From: SPCO01 sp964579825
GTDB lineage: Bacteria > Chloroflexota > Limnocylindria > Limnocylindrales > CSP1-4
DNA: 64,000 nucleotides
Direction of reading: 5' to 3'
NCBI GenBank assembly: GCA_964579825.1
Contig: CAZOHT010000010.1
Location: 39,895 to 103,894, forward strand
Below, one piece after another: positions 47,999-56,492 of this stretch; positions within the stretch are counted from its first letter, which is position 1, and each line of letters begins with the position of its first letter. Both the position numbers and the translations under genes were made by a program. The notes below the pieces were generated by a model. It worked only from the letters and a program-made list of their open reading frames with translations. It searched no databases and was not told where the DNA came from.

Positions 47999-49170
47999 CC
48001 CACGACGCGGCTGACGCCGCGCTTCTCGAGGGCGCGTGCCACCACGAGTCGCTGGATCTCGGACGTGCCCTCCCAGATGCGATCCACGCGCAGTTCGCGG
48101 AAGAACCGCTCGGCCGGGAACTCGCGCATGTAGCCCCGACCACCGAACACCTGGACGACCCGGTCCGCGCAGCGGAAGGCCGCCTCGGACGCGAACAGCT
48201 TGGCGAGGGACGCCTTGGCGTGGATGACCTTCGGGTCCGCGCCGGTGTCGACGAGCCACGCGCACTCGCGGGTCAGCAGGCGGGCCGCCGAGGCATCGGC
48301 CGCGGAGTCCGCCAGCGGGAACGACACGCCCTGGAAGTCGTAGATCCGTTCGCCGAACTGGATCCGTTCCGTGGCCCACTCGACGGCCAGCGTCAGCAGG
48401 CGTTCCATCGCCCCGCTGCAACGCGCGCCGATGTGGATGCGCTCCTCGACGAACCACTCGTTGGTCATCTCGTCGGCGGCACCGATCTCGCCCAGGATGG
48501 CCGACGCCGGGACTCGCACGTCGTCCAGCACGAACTGCGGGTGTCGGTCGGCGAACGTGTGCATGTAGTCCGGGTCGTGCTTGATCCGGACGCCGGGCGT
48601 GTCGTAATCCACGAGGAACAGGGTCGGCAGGCGGCGTTCGCCATCGATGACGTTCGCGTGGAAGATCATGAAGTCGGTGTCGTCCGGGCCGGTCACGAAC
48701 CACTTCTCGCCGTTCAGCCGGTAGTCGCCGGTCGCCGCGTCACGGACCGCGGTCGCCTGGAGGGTCCGGGGATCGGACCCCGCGCCGTCCTCGGTGATCG
48801 CGTAGCTGCCGGATCGCTCACCCCGGTTGCACGGGTCCAGGTAGCGGACGCGCTGCTCCGGATCGCAGTGGATCAGGACGTTGTAGGCGCCCGGGATGTA
48901 GGACCAGAGGCCGCCGGTGACCTGCCCGAGTTGCTCGTGGACCAGGACCTGCTCCATGGCCGTCCAGCCCTGGCCGCCGAACTCGACCGGCAGCGAGCCC
49001 CCGTTCAGGCGAGCTTCGATGGCCGCCGTGCGAGCCGCGTTGCCGAAGTCGCGCGGGACGCGCCCGCCGAGACGCTCGAATTCGGCCTCGAGCGGCTGCA
49101 GGACGTCGGTGACGTAGGCGCGGGCGCGGGCCTGGAGCTCGAGCTGGGCCGGCGTGAGGGTCAGGTCCAT
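47995..49170 (-). CDS. acyl-CoA dehydrogenase
   Basis: 391 residues. Canonical regions: QVLVHEQLGQVTGGLWSY, YAITEDGAGSDPRTLQATA, WFVTGPDDTDFMIFHANV, the base-bearing helix region and the C-terminal VQVFGGRGYMREFPAERF with IWEGTSEIQRL. The family introduces the alpha,beta double bond into acyl-CoA with FAD. It precedes the ADP-forming synthetase gene with a 4-base overlap, so it is part of a coupled catabolic operon. A short- or medium-chain, possibly branched or aromatic-type, substrate is likely. Confidence 0.9.
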   Translation of the reverse strand: MDLTLTPAQLELQARARAYVTDVLQPLEAEFERLGGRVPRDFGNAARTAAIEARLNGGSLPVEFGGQGWTAMEQVLVHEQLGQVTGGLWSYIPGAYNVLIHCDPEQRVRYLDPCNRGERSGSYAITEDGAGSDPRTLQATAVRDAATGDYRLNGEKWFVTGPDDTDFMIFHANVIDGERRLPTLFLVDYDTPGVRIKHDPDYMHTFADRHPQFVLDDVRVPASAILGEIGAADEMTNEWFVEERIHIGARCSGAMERLLTLAVEWATERIQFGERIYDFQGVSFPLADSAADASAARLLTRECAWLVDTGADPKVIHAKASLAKLFASEAAFRCADRVVQVFGGRGYMREFPAERFFRELRVDRIWEGTSEIQRLVVARALEKRGVSRVVG

Positions 49171-49275
49171 GGCGCCAAGGATGCGGCACCCGGTGGGACG
49201 CCTCGTCCGTCGTCGCGGGCGGCGGGACGGGCGGGAACGGGACGGACCGCCGGAGCCGCCACGCGACTCGCCCGA

Positions 49276-50721
49276 CTACTGGGGCTGGGCCAGCACCATG
49301 ATCCGGAGCTCGGTCATGTCGTCGATCGCCCAGCGCAGGCCCTCGCGTCCCAACCCCGAATCCTTCACACCGCCGTAGGGCATGTGGTCGATCCGGTAGG
49401 TCGGGATGTCGTTGACGATGACGCCGCCGACCTCCAGCTCCCCGAACGCCCGCCAGGCGCCGGCGAGGTCGTTCGTGAAGACGCCGGTCTGCAGGCCGAA
49501 CATGCTGTCGTTGACCTGCGCGATCGCCTCGTCCAGGTCGCGGAACGGGAACGCCACGACGAGTGGCGCGAAGGCTTCGTTGGAGCACACCTGGGCGGTC
49601 GTCGGGACGCCGGTGAGGATCGTCGGCGGGAAGAAGTTGCCGTCAGCCTGGCCGCCGGCGAGGAGCGTGCCGCCGAGCGCGACCGCCTCGTCGACCCAGC
49701 GCTGGGTTCGGCTGGCCTGGTTCGCGTCCACCATCGGACCGACGTCCGTCGTGGGGTCGAGCGGGTCGCCGACCTTGAGCGCCGCGGCGCCCGCGACGAA
49801 CCTGGCCATGAACTCGTCCCACACGGACTCGTGGACGAACATCCGCTGGACGCTGATGCAGACCTGGCCGGCATAGGCGAACGCCCCGATCAGGCAGCGC
49901 TTGACCGCCCAGTCGAGGTTCGCGGACGCATCGACGATGACCCCGGCGTTGCCACCGAGTTCGAGCACGACCTTCTTCTTGCCCGCCCGCTCCTTCATGC
50001 GCCAGCCGACGCTCGGGCTGCCGGTGAAGGTGAGGAGCTTGAAGCGCTCGTCGGCGACCATCCGGTCACCGACCTCGCGCGTCATCGGCAGGATCGACAC
50101 GGAGCCTGCTGGCGGCCCGGCGGCCTCGATGATCTCGGCGATCGTGAGCATCGTCAGCGGATCCGCCGACGGTGGCTTGAGCACGATCGGGTTGCCACTG
50201 GCGATCGCCGGCGCGACCTTGTGGGCGGCCAGGTTCAGCGGGAAGTTGAAGGGGCTGATCCCGGCGATCGGGCCGATCGGGAAGCGGCGGGTGATGCCGA
50301 TGCGGTCCTTCGACGACGGCAGCAGGTCCAGCGGGATGACCTCGCCGACCATCCGTTCGGCTTCCTCGGCACCGAGTCGGAAGGTCAACGAGGCACGATC
50401 CACCTCGACGAGCGCGTCACGGATCGGCTTGCCCGCCTCGAGGGCGATGAGCCGACCGAGTTCCTCGCGCCGCTCACGGATCCCGGCGCTGATCTCGCGC
50501 AGGATGCGGCCGCGCTCGTAGGCGGGCAGGGTCCGAGTGACCTCGAACGCGGCGACCGCGGCCTGGACGGCTTCCTCGTACTGCTCGGGGGTGGCGTTGA
50601 ACGTCGAGCCGGCCGGCGCCGTCGGATCGGCCGGGTTGAGGACGGTCAGGACGTCCGGCGACTCCACCCAGCGGCCGGCCAGGAAGATCGGATGCGGTTT
50701 CGTGGCGGCGGCGACGGCCAT
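49276..50721 (-). CDS. aldehyde dehydrogenase family protein
   Basis: 481 residues from ATG 50721, with AGGAG upstream. NAD-binding and catalytic regions: AGISPFNFPLNLAAHKVAP, FTGSPSVGWRMKERAGKKK, the glutamate in VVLELGGNAGVIVDA, the nucleophile in YAGQVCISVQRM, and the C-terminal PYGGVKDSGLGREGLRWA. It oxidises an aldehyde to the acid, and so could feed the CoA ligase downstream. It lies 105 bases upstream of the acyl-CoA dehydrogenase gene on the same strand, and may or may not share its promoter. Confidence 0.9.
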   Translation of the reverse strand: MAVAAATKPHPIFLAGRWVESPDVLTVLNPADPTAPAGSTFNATPEQYEEAVQAAVAAFEVTRTLPAYERGRILREISAGIRERREELGRLIALEAGKPIRDALVEVDRASLTFRLGAEEAERMVGEVIPLDLLPSSKDRIGITRRFPIGPIAGISPFNFPLNLAAHKVAPAIASGNPIVLKPPSADPLTMLTIAEIIEAAGPPAGSVSILPMTREVGDRMVADERFKLLTFTGSPSVGWRMKERAGKKKVVLELGGNAGVIVDASANLDWAVKRCLIGAFAYAGQVCISVQRMFVHESVWDEFMARFVAGAAALKVGDPLDPTTDVGPMVDANQASRTQRWVDEAVALGGTLLAGGQADGNFFPPTILTGVPTTAQVCSNEAFAPLVVAFPFRDLDEAIAQVNDSMFGLQTGVFTNDLAGAWRAFGELEVGGVIVNDIPTYRIDHMPYGGVKDSGLGREGLRWAIDDMTELRIMVLAQPQ

Positions 50722-50842
50722 GTGGTCTGTTCTCCTGCTCGTGCGGTACGGTGCATCATACGACCGCCCTCCCGGGACCTCGTCGCCTCGACGTTCGCGG
50801 CGACCTCCCAGCCGCTCACGCCAGAATCGAAAGGATCCCGCC

Positions 50843-51661
50843 ATGGCGAACCCCAGGGACCTCCGCGACGCGCTCCTGGTCAAGCCCGGCCACTCGGTCC
50901 GGCTGAGCAAGCTGGACCCAGGTGCCACCCATGGCTTCGACAAGGAATCGGCGGCGCCGGTCCTCGAGCGCCAGATGGCCCGCCTCACGGAGCTCCAGGA
51001 TCGGCTGTGGGCGGAGTCGAAGCGATCCGTGCTGGTCGTGCTGCAGGGCATCGACGCGGCCGGCAAGGACGGGACGATCCAGAAGGTCATGGAAGCGTTC
51101 AATCCCCAGGGCTGCGTCGTGTCGAGCTTCAAGGTCCCATCCGTCGAGGAGCTGGCCCACGACTACCTGTGGCGCGTCCACAAGCGCGTTCCCGGCAAGG
51201 GCGAGATCGGCATCTTCAACCGGTCCCACTACGAGGAGGTCCTCATCGTGCGGGTCCACGAGCTCGTGCCGAAGGCGGTCTGGAAGACGCGCTACGACCA
51301 GATCAACGCCTTCGAGGCGCATCTCGCCGCGAACGGGACCACGATCGTCAAGTTCTTCCTGTCCATCGATCGGGATGAGCAGCGCCAGCGGTTCCAGGCG
51401 CGCTACGACGACCCGACCCGCCGCTGGAAGTTCTCGATGGGCGATCTCGAGGAGCGCAAGCGCTGGGACGATTACCAGGCCGCGTTCGACGAAGCCCTCA
51501 CGCGCACGTCCACGAAGCACGCCCCGTGGTACGTCATCCCCGCCAACAAGAAGTGGTTCCGCAACGTCGCCGTCGCCAGCATCCTGGCCGACACGCTGGC
51601 CGCGATGCGCCCGCAGTACCCCGCCGCCGAGGAGCTCCCCCCGAACCTCGTCATCGAGTAG
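50843..51661 (+). CDS. polyphosphate kinase 2 family protein
   Basis: 272 residues from ATG 50843. Walker A in VLQGIDAAGKDGTIQKV, the PPK2 Walker B region in IGIFNRSHYEEVLIVRVH and the lid region RRWKFSMGDLEERKRWDD, with VIPANKKWFRNVAV near the end. Class PPK2 enzymes use polyphosphate to phosphorylate AMP, ADP or GDP, or run in reverse. Single domain, so the class (I, II or III) is not assigned by eye. Divergent from the aldehyde dehydrogenase gene. Confidence 0.9.
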   Translation: MANPRDLRDALLVKPGHSVRLSKLDPGATHGFDKESAAPVLERQMARLTELQDRLWAESKRSVLVVLQGIDAAGKDGTIQKVMEAFNPQGCVVSSFKVPSVEELAHDYLWRVHKRVPGKGEIGIFNRSHYEEVLIVRVHELVPKAVWKTRYDQINAFEAHLAANGTTIVKFFLSIDRDEQRQRFQARYDDPTRRWKFSMGDLEERKRWDDYQAAFDEALTRTSTKHAPWYVIPANKKWFRNVAVASILADTLAAMRPQYPAAEELPPNLVIE

Positions 51662-51905
51662 CGGGCGGGCGAGGTGGCCTGATTTGCCGGCCGGGGGTAC
51701 GATCGACACACCTTCGCATCGCCGTCGGACATCGCCCGTTCCCCGAACTGTCCGGTGATTCCCCGCCGATCGGCCGCGAACGTCGTCTGCCGGCCGAACC
51801 GGTCGCGCTGTATCCCCGGTCCGCTCGAAGGCCGCAGGTGGGTGTCCACGATCGACATCGGACCCGGCAGTCGGCGACGTGGATCTCGAGTAGGAGGCAG
51901 GACTC

Positions 51906-52928
51906 TTGTCGGTCTTGAACGGCGTCCAACGGACGCCTCGTCACATCCCATCCCACCGAAGGACCCGGATCGCGGCGATCGCGCTCCTGGTCGGTGTCGC
52001 ACTCGCAGGGTCGCTACCCGCCGCGACACCAGCAGCCGCTTCGACCTCTGTCGAAGCCGGACCCTCGATCGTGATCGGTCGGGGTGTGCGCACATCGACC
52101 ACGATCGGCGTGCCGCCATCCATCGACCCCACCCAGCCCGCCGCCAAGACGATCTCGGTCGGCCGCGGCAAGGTCGGCGTGACCGTCCGCACCAGCAACG
52201 TGACGTTGGACGGCTACCGCATCACCGGCCCCCAGTACAGCCGATACGACAGCCGCGAGATCGGCATCCTCGTCGCCGGGACCGCGTCGGCACCCTTGCG
52301 CAACGTCACGATCCGGAACTGCACGATCACGCGGTTCGGGTACGCCGCGATCGTGATCCGGTACGTCGAGAACTTCCGGATCGAGAACTGCCACATCCGG
52401 AACGCCGTGTACGCGGGGATCATGGTCATCTCGGGAACGACCGGGCTGATCCAGGACAACCTCGTCCAGCGCATCGGCGTGGTCGGGTATCAGACGATGA
52501 ACATGAACTCGTACGGCATCGCCCTCACCGATGCGGGCGGAACGGTGTCCCGCAACATCTCCGTCATCTCCAACACCGTCGAAGACGTCCCGCAGTGGCA
52601 CGGCATCGACACCCATGGCGGACGAGACATCGAGATCGTGGCCAACACGATCCGGCGAACGAATCGGGCCATCTTCATCACGACGACGACCGGCGGCCGT
52701 CGGGCTGCCGACATCGTGGTGAGCAGGAACTGGATGAGTCAGCCGACCCGCCGCGTGGATGTCCGCTACCGATACCCGTACAACCAGTTCGGGATCACCG
52801 TGTACCGGGCGGATCGGGTCACGGGGACGCTCAACGGGTTCGACGGGTGGCCTCGAGGGAACCACCTGAATGTCTCCGGCAGCACCGGCGTGTCGATCAC
52901 GTCGCACCGGTTGTATCGCCCGACCTGA
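51906..52928 (+). CDS. secreted right-handed beta-helix protein
   Basis: 340 residues from a TTG with TAGGAGG ten bases upstream. A signal peptide (RIAAIALLVGVALAGSLPA) leads to coils such as VTVRTSNVTLDGYRI, RNVTIRNCTITRFGYAAIV, NFRIENCHIRNAVYAGIMV and GLIQDNLVQRIG, each about the length of a beta-helix turn, with stacked Asn/Cys positions. Such repeats are found in polysaccharide lyases, epimerases and carbohydrate-binding proteins. It is less like the beta-helix proteins of 16-35 kb and lacks their N-terminal module. No c-di-GMP riboswitch was found in the 244 bases before it. Confidence 0.75.
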   Translation: MSVLNGVQRTPRHIPSHRRTRIAAIALLVGVALAGSLPAATPAAASTSVEAGPSIVIGRGVRTSTTIGVPPSIDPTQPAAKTISVGRGKVGVTVRTSNVTLDGYRITGPQYSRYDSREIGILVAGTASAPLRNVTIRNCTITRFGYAAIVIRYVENFRIENCHIRNAVYAGIMVISGTTGLIQDNLVQRIGVVGYQTMNMNSYGIALTDAGGTVSRNISVISNTVEDVPQWHGIDTHGGRDIEIVANTIRRTNRAIFITTTTGGRRAADIVVSRNWMSQPTRRVDVRYRYPYNQFGITVYRADRVTGTLNGFDGWPRGNHLNVSGSTGVSITSHRLYRPT

Positions 52929-52935
52929 CGTTAGG

Positions 52936-54600
52936 TCACCTGCCCCTGCCGCCCCCGAACAAGGTCCCGAAGATGCCGCGGATGAGGTCCTGACCCGCGC
53001 GCGAGCTGACCACCTTGCCGCCGGTCCGGATGGCCGAGTCGATCGATCGCTGCCGGGCGCGGTCGGCGTCCGCCTGGGCCTTGGCCTGGGCCTTTCGCTC
53101 GCGTTCGGCGGCCTTCTGCGCGGCGGCGATGTCCCTGGCCTGGCGCGCGATCTCGCGCTGCTGCTGGGCCGGTGTCATCGTGTTCATGCCGGTCGCGGTC
53201 GTCGGGTCCACGCCGGCCCGCATCGCGGCATCGGCCGCCGCCGCCCGGGCGGCGGCGATCCGGCCGTTGATGATCTCGTAGGCGCTCGAGCGGTCCACGG
53301 TCGCGCCGTACTTCGATGAGAACATGCTGCCGACGAGGGCCGCCTGGAATGCCTCCGGCGCGATCGGCGCCATCAGCGAGTCCGGCGCCAGCAGCCGGGT
53401 GGCAGCCAACGGTGTGGGGACGCCCCGGGGCGACAGGACCGTCACCAGCGCCTCGCCCGTCCCGAGTGAGGTGATCGTCTTCTCGACGTCGTAGAACTCG
53501 GTCGTCGGGAAGGTCCGGGCCGTCTTGCGCAGGGCATCGGCGTCGTCCGGCGTGAAGGCGCGGAGGGCGTGCTGGACGCGATTGCCCAGCTGGGCGAGGA
53601 CCGCGGACGGCACGTCGGTGGGCGCCTGGGTCACGAAGTAGATCCCGACACCCTTGGATCGGATGAGCCGGGCGGTCCGCTCGACCTGGTCCATCAGCGC
53701 CTCGGACGCATCGTCGAACAGCAGGTGCGCCTCATCGAAGAAGAAGCACAGCTTCGGCTTGGGCAGGTCGCCGGCCTCGGGCAGGCTCTCGTACAGCTGG
53801 GCCAGCATCCACAACATGAAGGTGCTGAACAGCCGGGGCTGGTCCATCACGTCCGACAGCTCCAGGACGCTGATGATCCCATGCCCATCCGCCGTGGTCC
53901 GCAGCAGGTCGTCGACATCGAACTCGGGCTCCCCGAAGAAGACGTCCGCGCCCTCCTGTTCGAGCACGACGATCGAGCGGAGGAGCACGCCGACCGACGC
54001 GCTGGACATCCCGCCGTAGTCGGCCAGGATCGGCTTGCCCTCGTCGGACGAGAGGAACTTGAGCGTCGCGGCGAGGTCCTTCAGGTCAAGGAGCGGCAGG
54101 TCGTTGTCGTCGCAGTACTTGAAGATCAGGGCCAGGATGGACGTCTGCGTGTCGTTGAGGTCCAGGACCTTGCCCATCAACAGCGGCCCGAATGAGTGGA
54201 CGGTCGCGCGGACCTGCGCGCCGAGCTTGCCCGACAGGGACAGGAACTCGACGGGATGCCCCGAGGCCTGGTAGTCCCAGGCCAGCGACGTGACGCGCTC
54301 CTGGAGCTTCGCGTTCGTCGCATCGCCGGGAGCGGCGAGGCCGGTCAGGTCGCCCTTGATGTCGGCCACGAACACGGGTACGCCCGCCTTCGACAGCTGC
54401 CCGGCCAGGAGCTGCAGGGTCTTCGTCTTGCCGGTCCCGGTGGCTCCGGCGATGAGGCCGTGGCGGTTCAGCATGGACAGGGCGACCTGGACCCTCGCGT
54501 CGTTGAAGACCTCACCCGCATGCATCGGACTGCCGATGACGAGGCCCGGTTCGGACAGGGCGTAGCCGGTGGTCATCGCCTCGCGAAATGCCTGGTCCAT
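52936..54600 (-). CDS. HerA-like ATPase (DUF853)
   Basis: 554 residues. Walker A is LIAGATGTGKTKTLQLLAG and Walker B is KLCFFFDEAHLLFDD, with VFVADIKGDLTGLAAPGD, ILALIFKYCDDNDLPLLDL and RLIRSKGVGIYFVTQAPTDV. The C-terminal part is a long Ala/Gln/Arg-rich coiled-coil, then a Gly-rich end FGTLFGGGRG. The family is distantly related to HerA/FtsK-type DNA translocases; its role in this gene neighbourhood is not established. Convergent with the beta-helix gene (seven bases) and divergent from the DUF4332 gene. Confidence 0.82.
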   Translation of the reverse strand: MDQAFREAMTTGYALSEPGLVIGSPMHAGEVFNDARVQVALSMLNRHGLIAGATGTGKTKTLQLLAGQLSKAGVPVFVADIKGDLTGLAAPGDATNAKLQERVTSLAWDYQASGHPVEFLSLSGKLGAQVRATVHSFGPLLMGKVLDLNDTQTSILALIFKYCDDNDLPLLDLKDLAATLKFLSSDEGKPILADYGGMSSASVGVLLRSIVVLEQEGADVFFGEPEFDVDDLLRTTADGHGIISVLELSDVMDQPRLFSTFMLWMLAQLYESLPEAGDLPKPKLCFFFDEAHLLFDDASEALMDQVERTARLIRSKGVGIYFVTQAPTDVPSAVLAQLGNRVQHALRAFTPDDADALRKTARTFPTTEFYDVEKTITSLGTGEALVTVLSPRGVPTPLAATRLLAPDSLMAPIAPEAFQAALVGSMFSSKYGATVDRSSAYEIINGRIAAARAAAADAAMRAGVDPTTATGMNTMTPAQQQREIARQARDIAAAQKAAERERKAQAKAQADADRARQRSIDSAIRTGGKVVSSRAGQDLIRGIFGTLFGGGRGR

Positions 54601-54702
54601 GTGCCCTCCGGGGACGCGGGGTGGGTGATCCGACGGGGAGTCGCAAGGGTATCATCGGCTTGACCCACGACAGGTACCCACAGGACACCGCAGGAGGCTG
54701 GG

Positions 54703-55107
54703 ATGAAGCTGGAAGAGGTCGAAGGCATCGGTCCGATCGAGGCCGAGAAGTTCACCCTGGCGGGTGTCGCGACGGGCGACGCCCTGCTGGAGCAGGGCGC
54801 GACACCGGGCGGCCGAGCGGCGCTCGAAAAGGCCACCGGGATCAGCGGCACACTCATCCTCAAGTGGGTGAACCGCCTCGATCTCATGCGCGTCAAGGGC
54901 GTCGGTTCCGAGTACTCGGACCTGCTCGAAGTCGCCGGCGTGGACTCGCCGGCCGAGCTGGCCCAGCGGAACGCCGCCAACCTCGCGACGACGTTCGAGG
55001 AGGTCGTGGCCGCCCGTCCGGGCACGGTCCGTCGGATCCCGACCGAGGCCGAGGTCGCCGGCTGGATCGCCGAGGCCAAGGACCTGCCGAAGGTGGTCGA
55101 GCACTGA
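54703..55107 (+). CDS. DUF4332 protein (helix-hairpin-helix-like)
   Basis: 134 residues. Repeated helix-hairpin-helix-type segments: VEGIGPIEAEKFTLAGVATG at the start and RVKGVGSEYSDLLEVAGVDS in the middle, ending PTEAEVAGWIAEAKDL. DUF4332 proteins contain such DNA-binding-like folds and their role is not known. ATG at 54703 follows GAGGCTGGG. It is divergent from the HerA-like gene and is followed 14 bases later by mscL. Confidence 0.75.
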   Translation: MKLEEVEGIGPIEAEKFTLAGVATGDALLEQGATPGGRAALEKATGISGTLILKWVNRLDLMRVKGVGSEYSDLLEVAGVDSPAELAQRNAANLATTFEEVVAARPGTVRRIPTEAEVAGWIAEAKDLPKVVEH

Positions 55108-55121
55108 CGCAGGGGGCCAGC

Positions 55122-55496
55122 ATGGGCGGCTTCAAGGCCTTCCTGACCAAGTCCAATGCGCTGGCGCTAGCCGTCGGCGTCATCGTCGGCGTGGCGCTCG
55201 GCGCGGTGGTCAACTCGCTCGTCAACGACGTGATCATGCCGCCGATCGGCTACGTCCTTGGCGACGTCGACTTCGCGGCGATGAAGACCGTCCTCAAGCC
55301 CGCGACCGACAGCACCGAGGAGATCTCGATCGGGTGGGGCCTGTTCATCAACTCCGTGATCGTGTTCGTCATCGTGATGCTGGTCGTCTACGTCATCAGC
55401 AAGCTCTTCATCAAGGAGGCGCCGCCCCCCGGCCCGTCCGCCGAGGAGATGCTCCTGACCGAGATCCGCGACGAACTACGGAAGCGCTCGGCCTGA
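55122..55496 (+). CDS. mscL: large-conductance mechanosensitive channel MscL
   Basis: 124 residues. Two membrane segments, NALALAVGVIVGVALGAVVN followed by SLVNDVIMPPIGYVLGD, and GLFINSVIVFVIVMLVVYVI, then a charged C-terminal helix (EEMLLTEIRDEL). This is the complete MscL fold: a pore-lining TM1, extracellular loop and TM2. It opens under membrane tension during osmotic down-shock. ATG at 55122 has AGGGGG upstream. A strong terminator hairpin follows the stop. Confidence 0.92.
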   Translation: MGGFKAFLTKSNALALAVGVIVGVALGAVVNSLVNDVIMPPIGYVLGDVDFAAMKTVLKPATDSTEEISIGWGLFINSVIVFVIVMLVVYVISKLFIKEAPPPGPSAEEMLLTEIRDELRKRSA

Positions 55497-55520
55497 CGGC
55501 CCGACCGACACCGCGCCAAG

Positions 55521-55548
55521 GAAGACCCGCCGGGAACGGCGGGTCTTC
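55521..55548. terminator. bidirectional hairpin terminator between mscL and pheA
   Basis: An 11-bp perfect stem GAAGACCCGCC/GGCGGGTCTTC with a 6-base loop fills the gap between the convergent mscL and prephenate dehydratase genes. The symmetry and the A-rich/T-rich ends make it suitable for termination in both directions. Confidence 0.75.
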
Positions 55549-55551
55549 GCA

Positions 55552-56454
55552 TCAGGGGGCGGGTTCGTCCCTGGCTCGCGGATAGCTGCCGAGCACGCGG
55601 ACCATCGTCGTCACCGCCCGGAGCCCGTCGAGCGCACGCTGCGTGGCGGGTGCGTCCAGATCGGCGTCGAGTTCCACCCAGAACACGTACTCCCAGGCCC
55701 GCTCACGGCTGGGTCGTGACTCGAGTTCACTCATGTTCAGTCCGTGCTCGGCGAAGACGCGGAGCGCGGCGAGGAGCGTGCCGGGTTCGTTCTTGACCGC
55801 CATCACCAGGGTGGTCCGCATGGGAGCGTCCGCCGCCTCCTCGACCGACGGCGGGACGGGCGCACCGACCGCACCGGGCGCCCCGGACGCACCGATGACC
55901 AGGAAGCGCGTCCGATTGCCCGGCAGGTCCCCCACCTCGTCGACCAGGATCTCGAGGCCGAACAGGGCCGCCGCCCGCGGCGAGAGCACGGCGGCCGCTC
56001 CCCGCTCACCGCGGTCCGCGATCGCCTTGCCCGCACCGGCCGTGTTGTAGGTCGACAGCAGCTGCCACGGCCGAGTCCGCAGGAAGGCCTCCGCCTGCCC
56101 AAGGGCCTGGAGATGCGAGTAGACCCGCTCGATGTCTGCGAGGCGCTGTCCGGGCAGCGCGGCGAGGCAGAGCCGAACGGGGACGACGACCTCGCCGTGG
56201 ATCCCCAGGTCGTATTCGAGCAACAGGTCGTAGTTCTCGCGGACGGTGCCGTGGACGACGTTCTCGATGGGCAGGACCCCGGCGCTCGACTCGCCGGCGC
56301 CGACGGCCTCGAAGACCCGACGGAACGAGGGATGACCCACGCGCTCCGGACCGGGGCCGAAGTACGCCAGGACGGCATCCTCGGCAAAGGCGCCCGGCTC
56401 GCCGGCGTAGGCGACGGTCGGCTGGTTGGTCACGCTCGCGAGTCTAGCGGGCAT
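55552..56454 (-). CDS. pheA: prephenate dehydratase
   Basis: 300 residues. The dehydratase domain has VAYAGEPGAFAEDAVLAYF, GVLPIENVVHGTVRENYDL and NRTRFLVIG, and the C-terminal ACT domain has KNEPGTLLAALRVFAEHGLN with MSELESRPSR, the phenylalanine-binding motif. It converts prephenate to phenylpyruvate and is normally feedback-inhibited by phenylalanine. Start is ATG 56454; GTG 56433 is possible and would trim seven residues. Only 38 bases separate it from the divergent permease start at 56493, so the promoters overlap or face each other closely. Confidence 0.9.
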   Translation of the reverse strand: MPARLASVTNQPTVAYAGEPGAFAEDAVLAYFGPGPERVGHPSFRRVFEAVGAGESSAGVLPIENVVHGTVRENYDLLLEYDLGIHGEVVVPVRLCLAALPGQRLADIERVYSHLQALGQAEAFLRTRPWQLLSTYNTAGAGKAIADRGERGAAAVLSPRAAALFGLEILVDEVGDLPGNRTRFLVIGASGAPGAVGAPVPPSVEEAADAPMRTTLVMAVKNEPGTLLAALRVFAEHGLNMSELESRPSRERAWEYVFWVELDADLDAPATQRALDGLRAVTTMVRVLGSYPRARDEPAP

Positions 56455-56492
56455 GGCGCGAGGCAGCCGGCACGATGCGGTACCGTGCCCGC

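Noticed and set aside
48220..51378. Long plus-strand open frame of over 1000 codons
   Set aside because: It is antisense to the acyl-CoA dehydrogenase and aldehyde dehydrogenase genes and shows no recognisable domain.
51662..51905. Possible c-di-GMP riboswitch before the beta-helix gene at 51906
   Set aside because: No match to the class I core and no clear class II pseudoknot wording was found.
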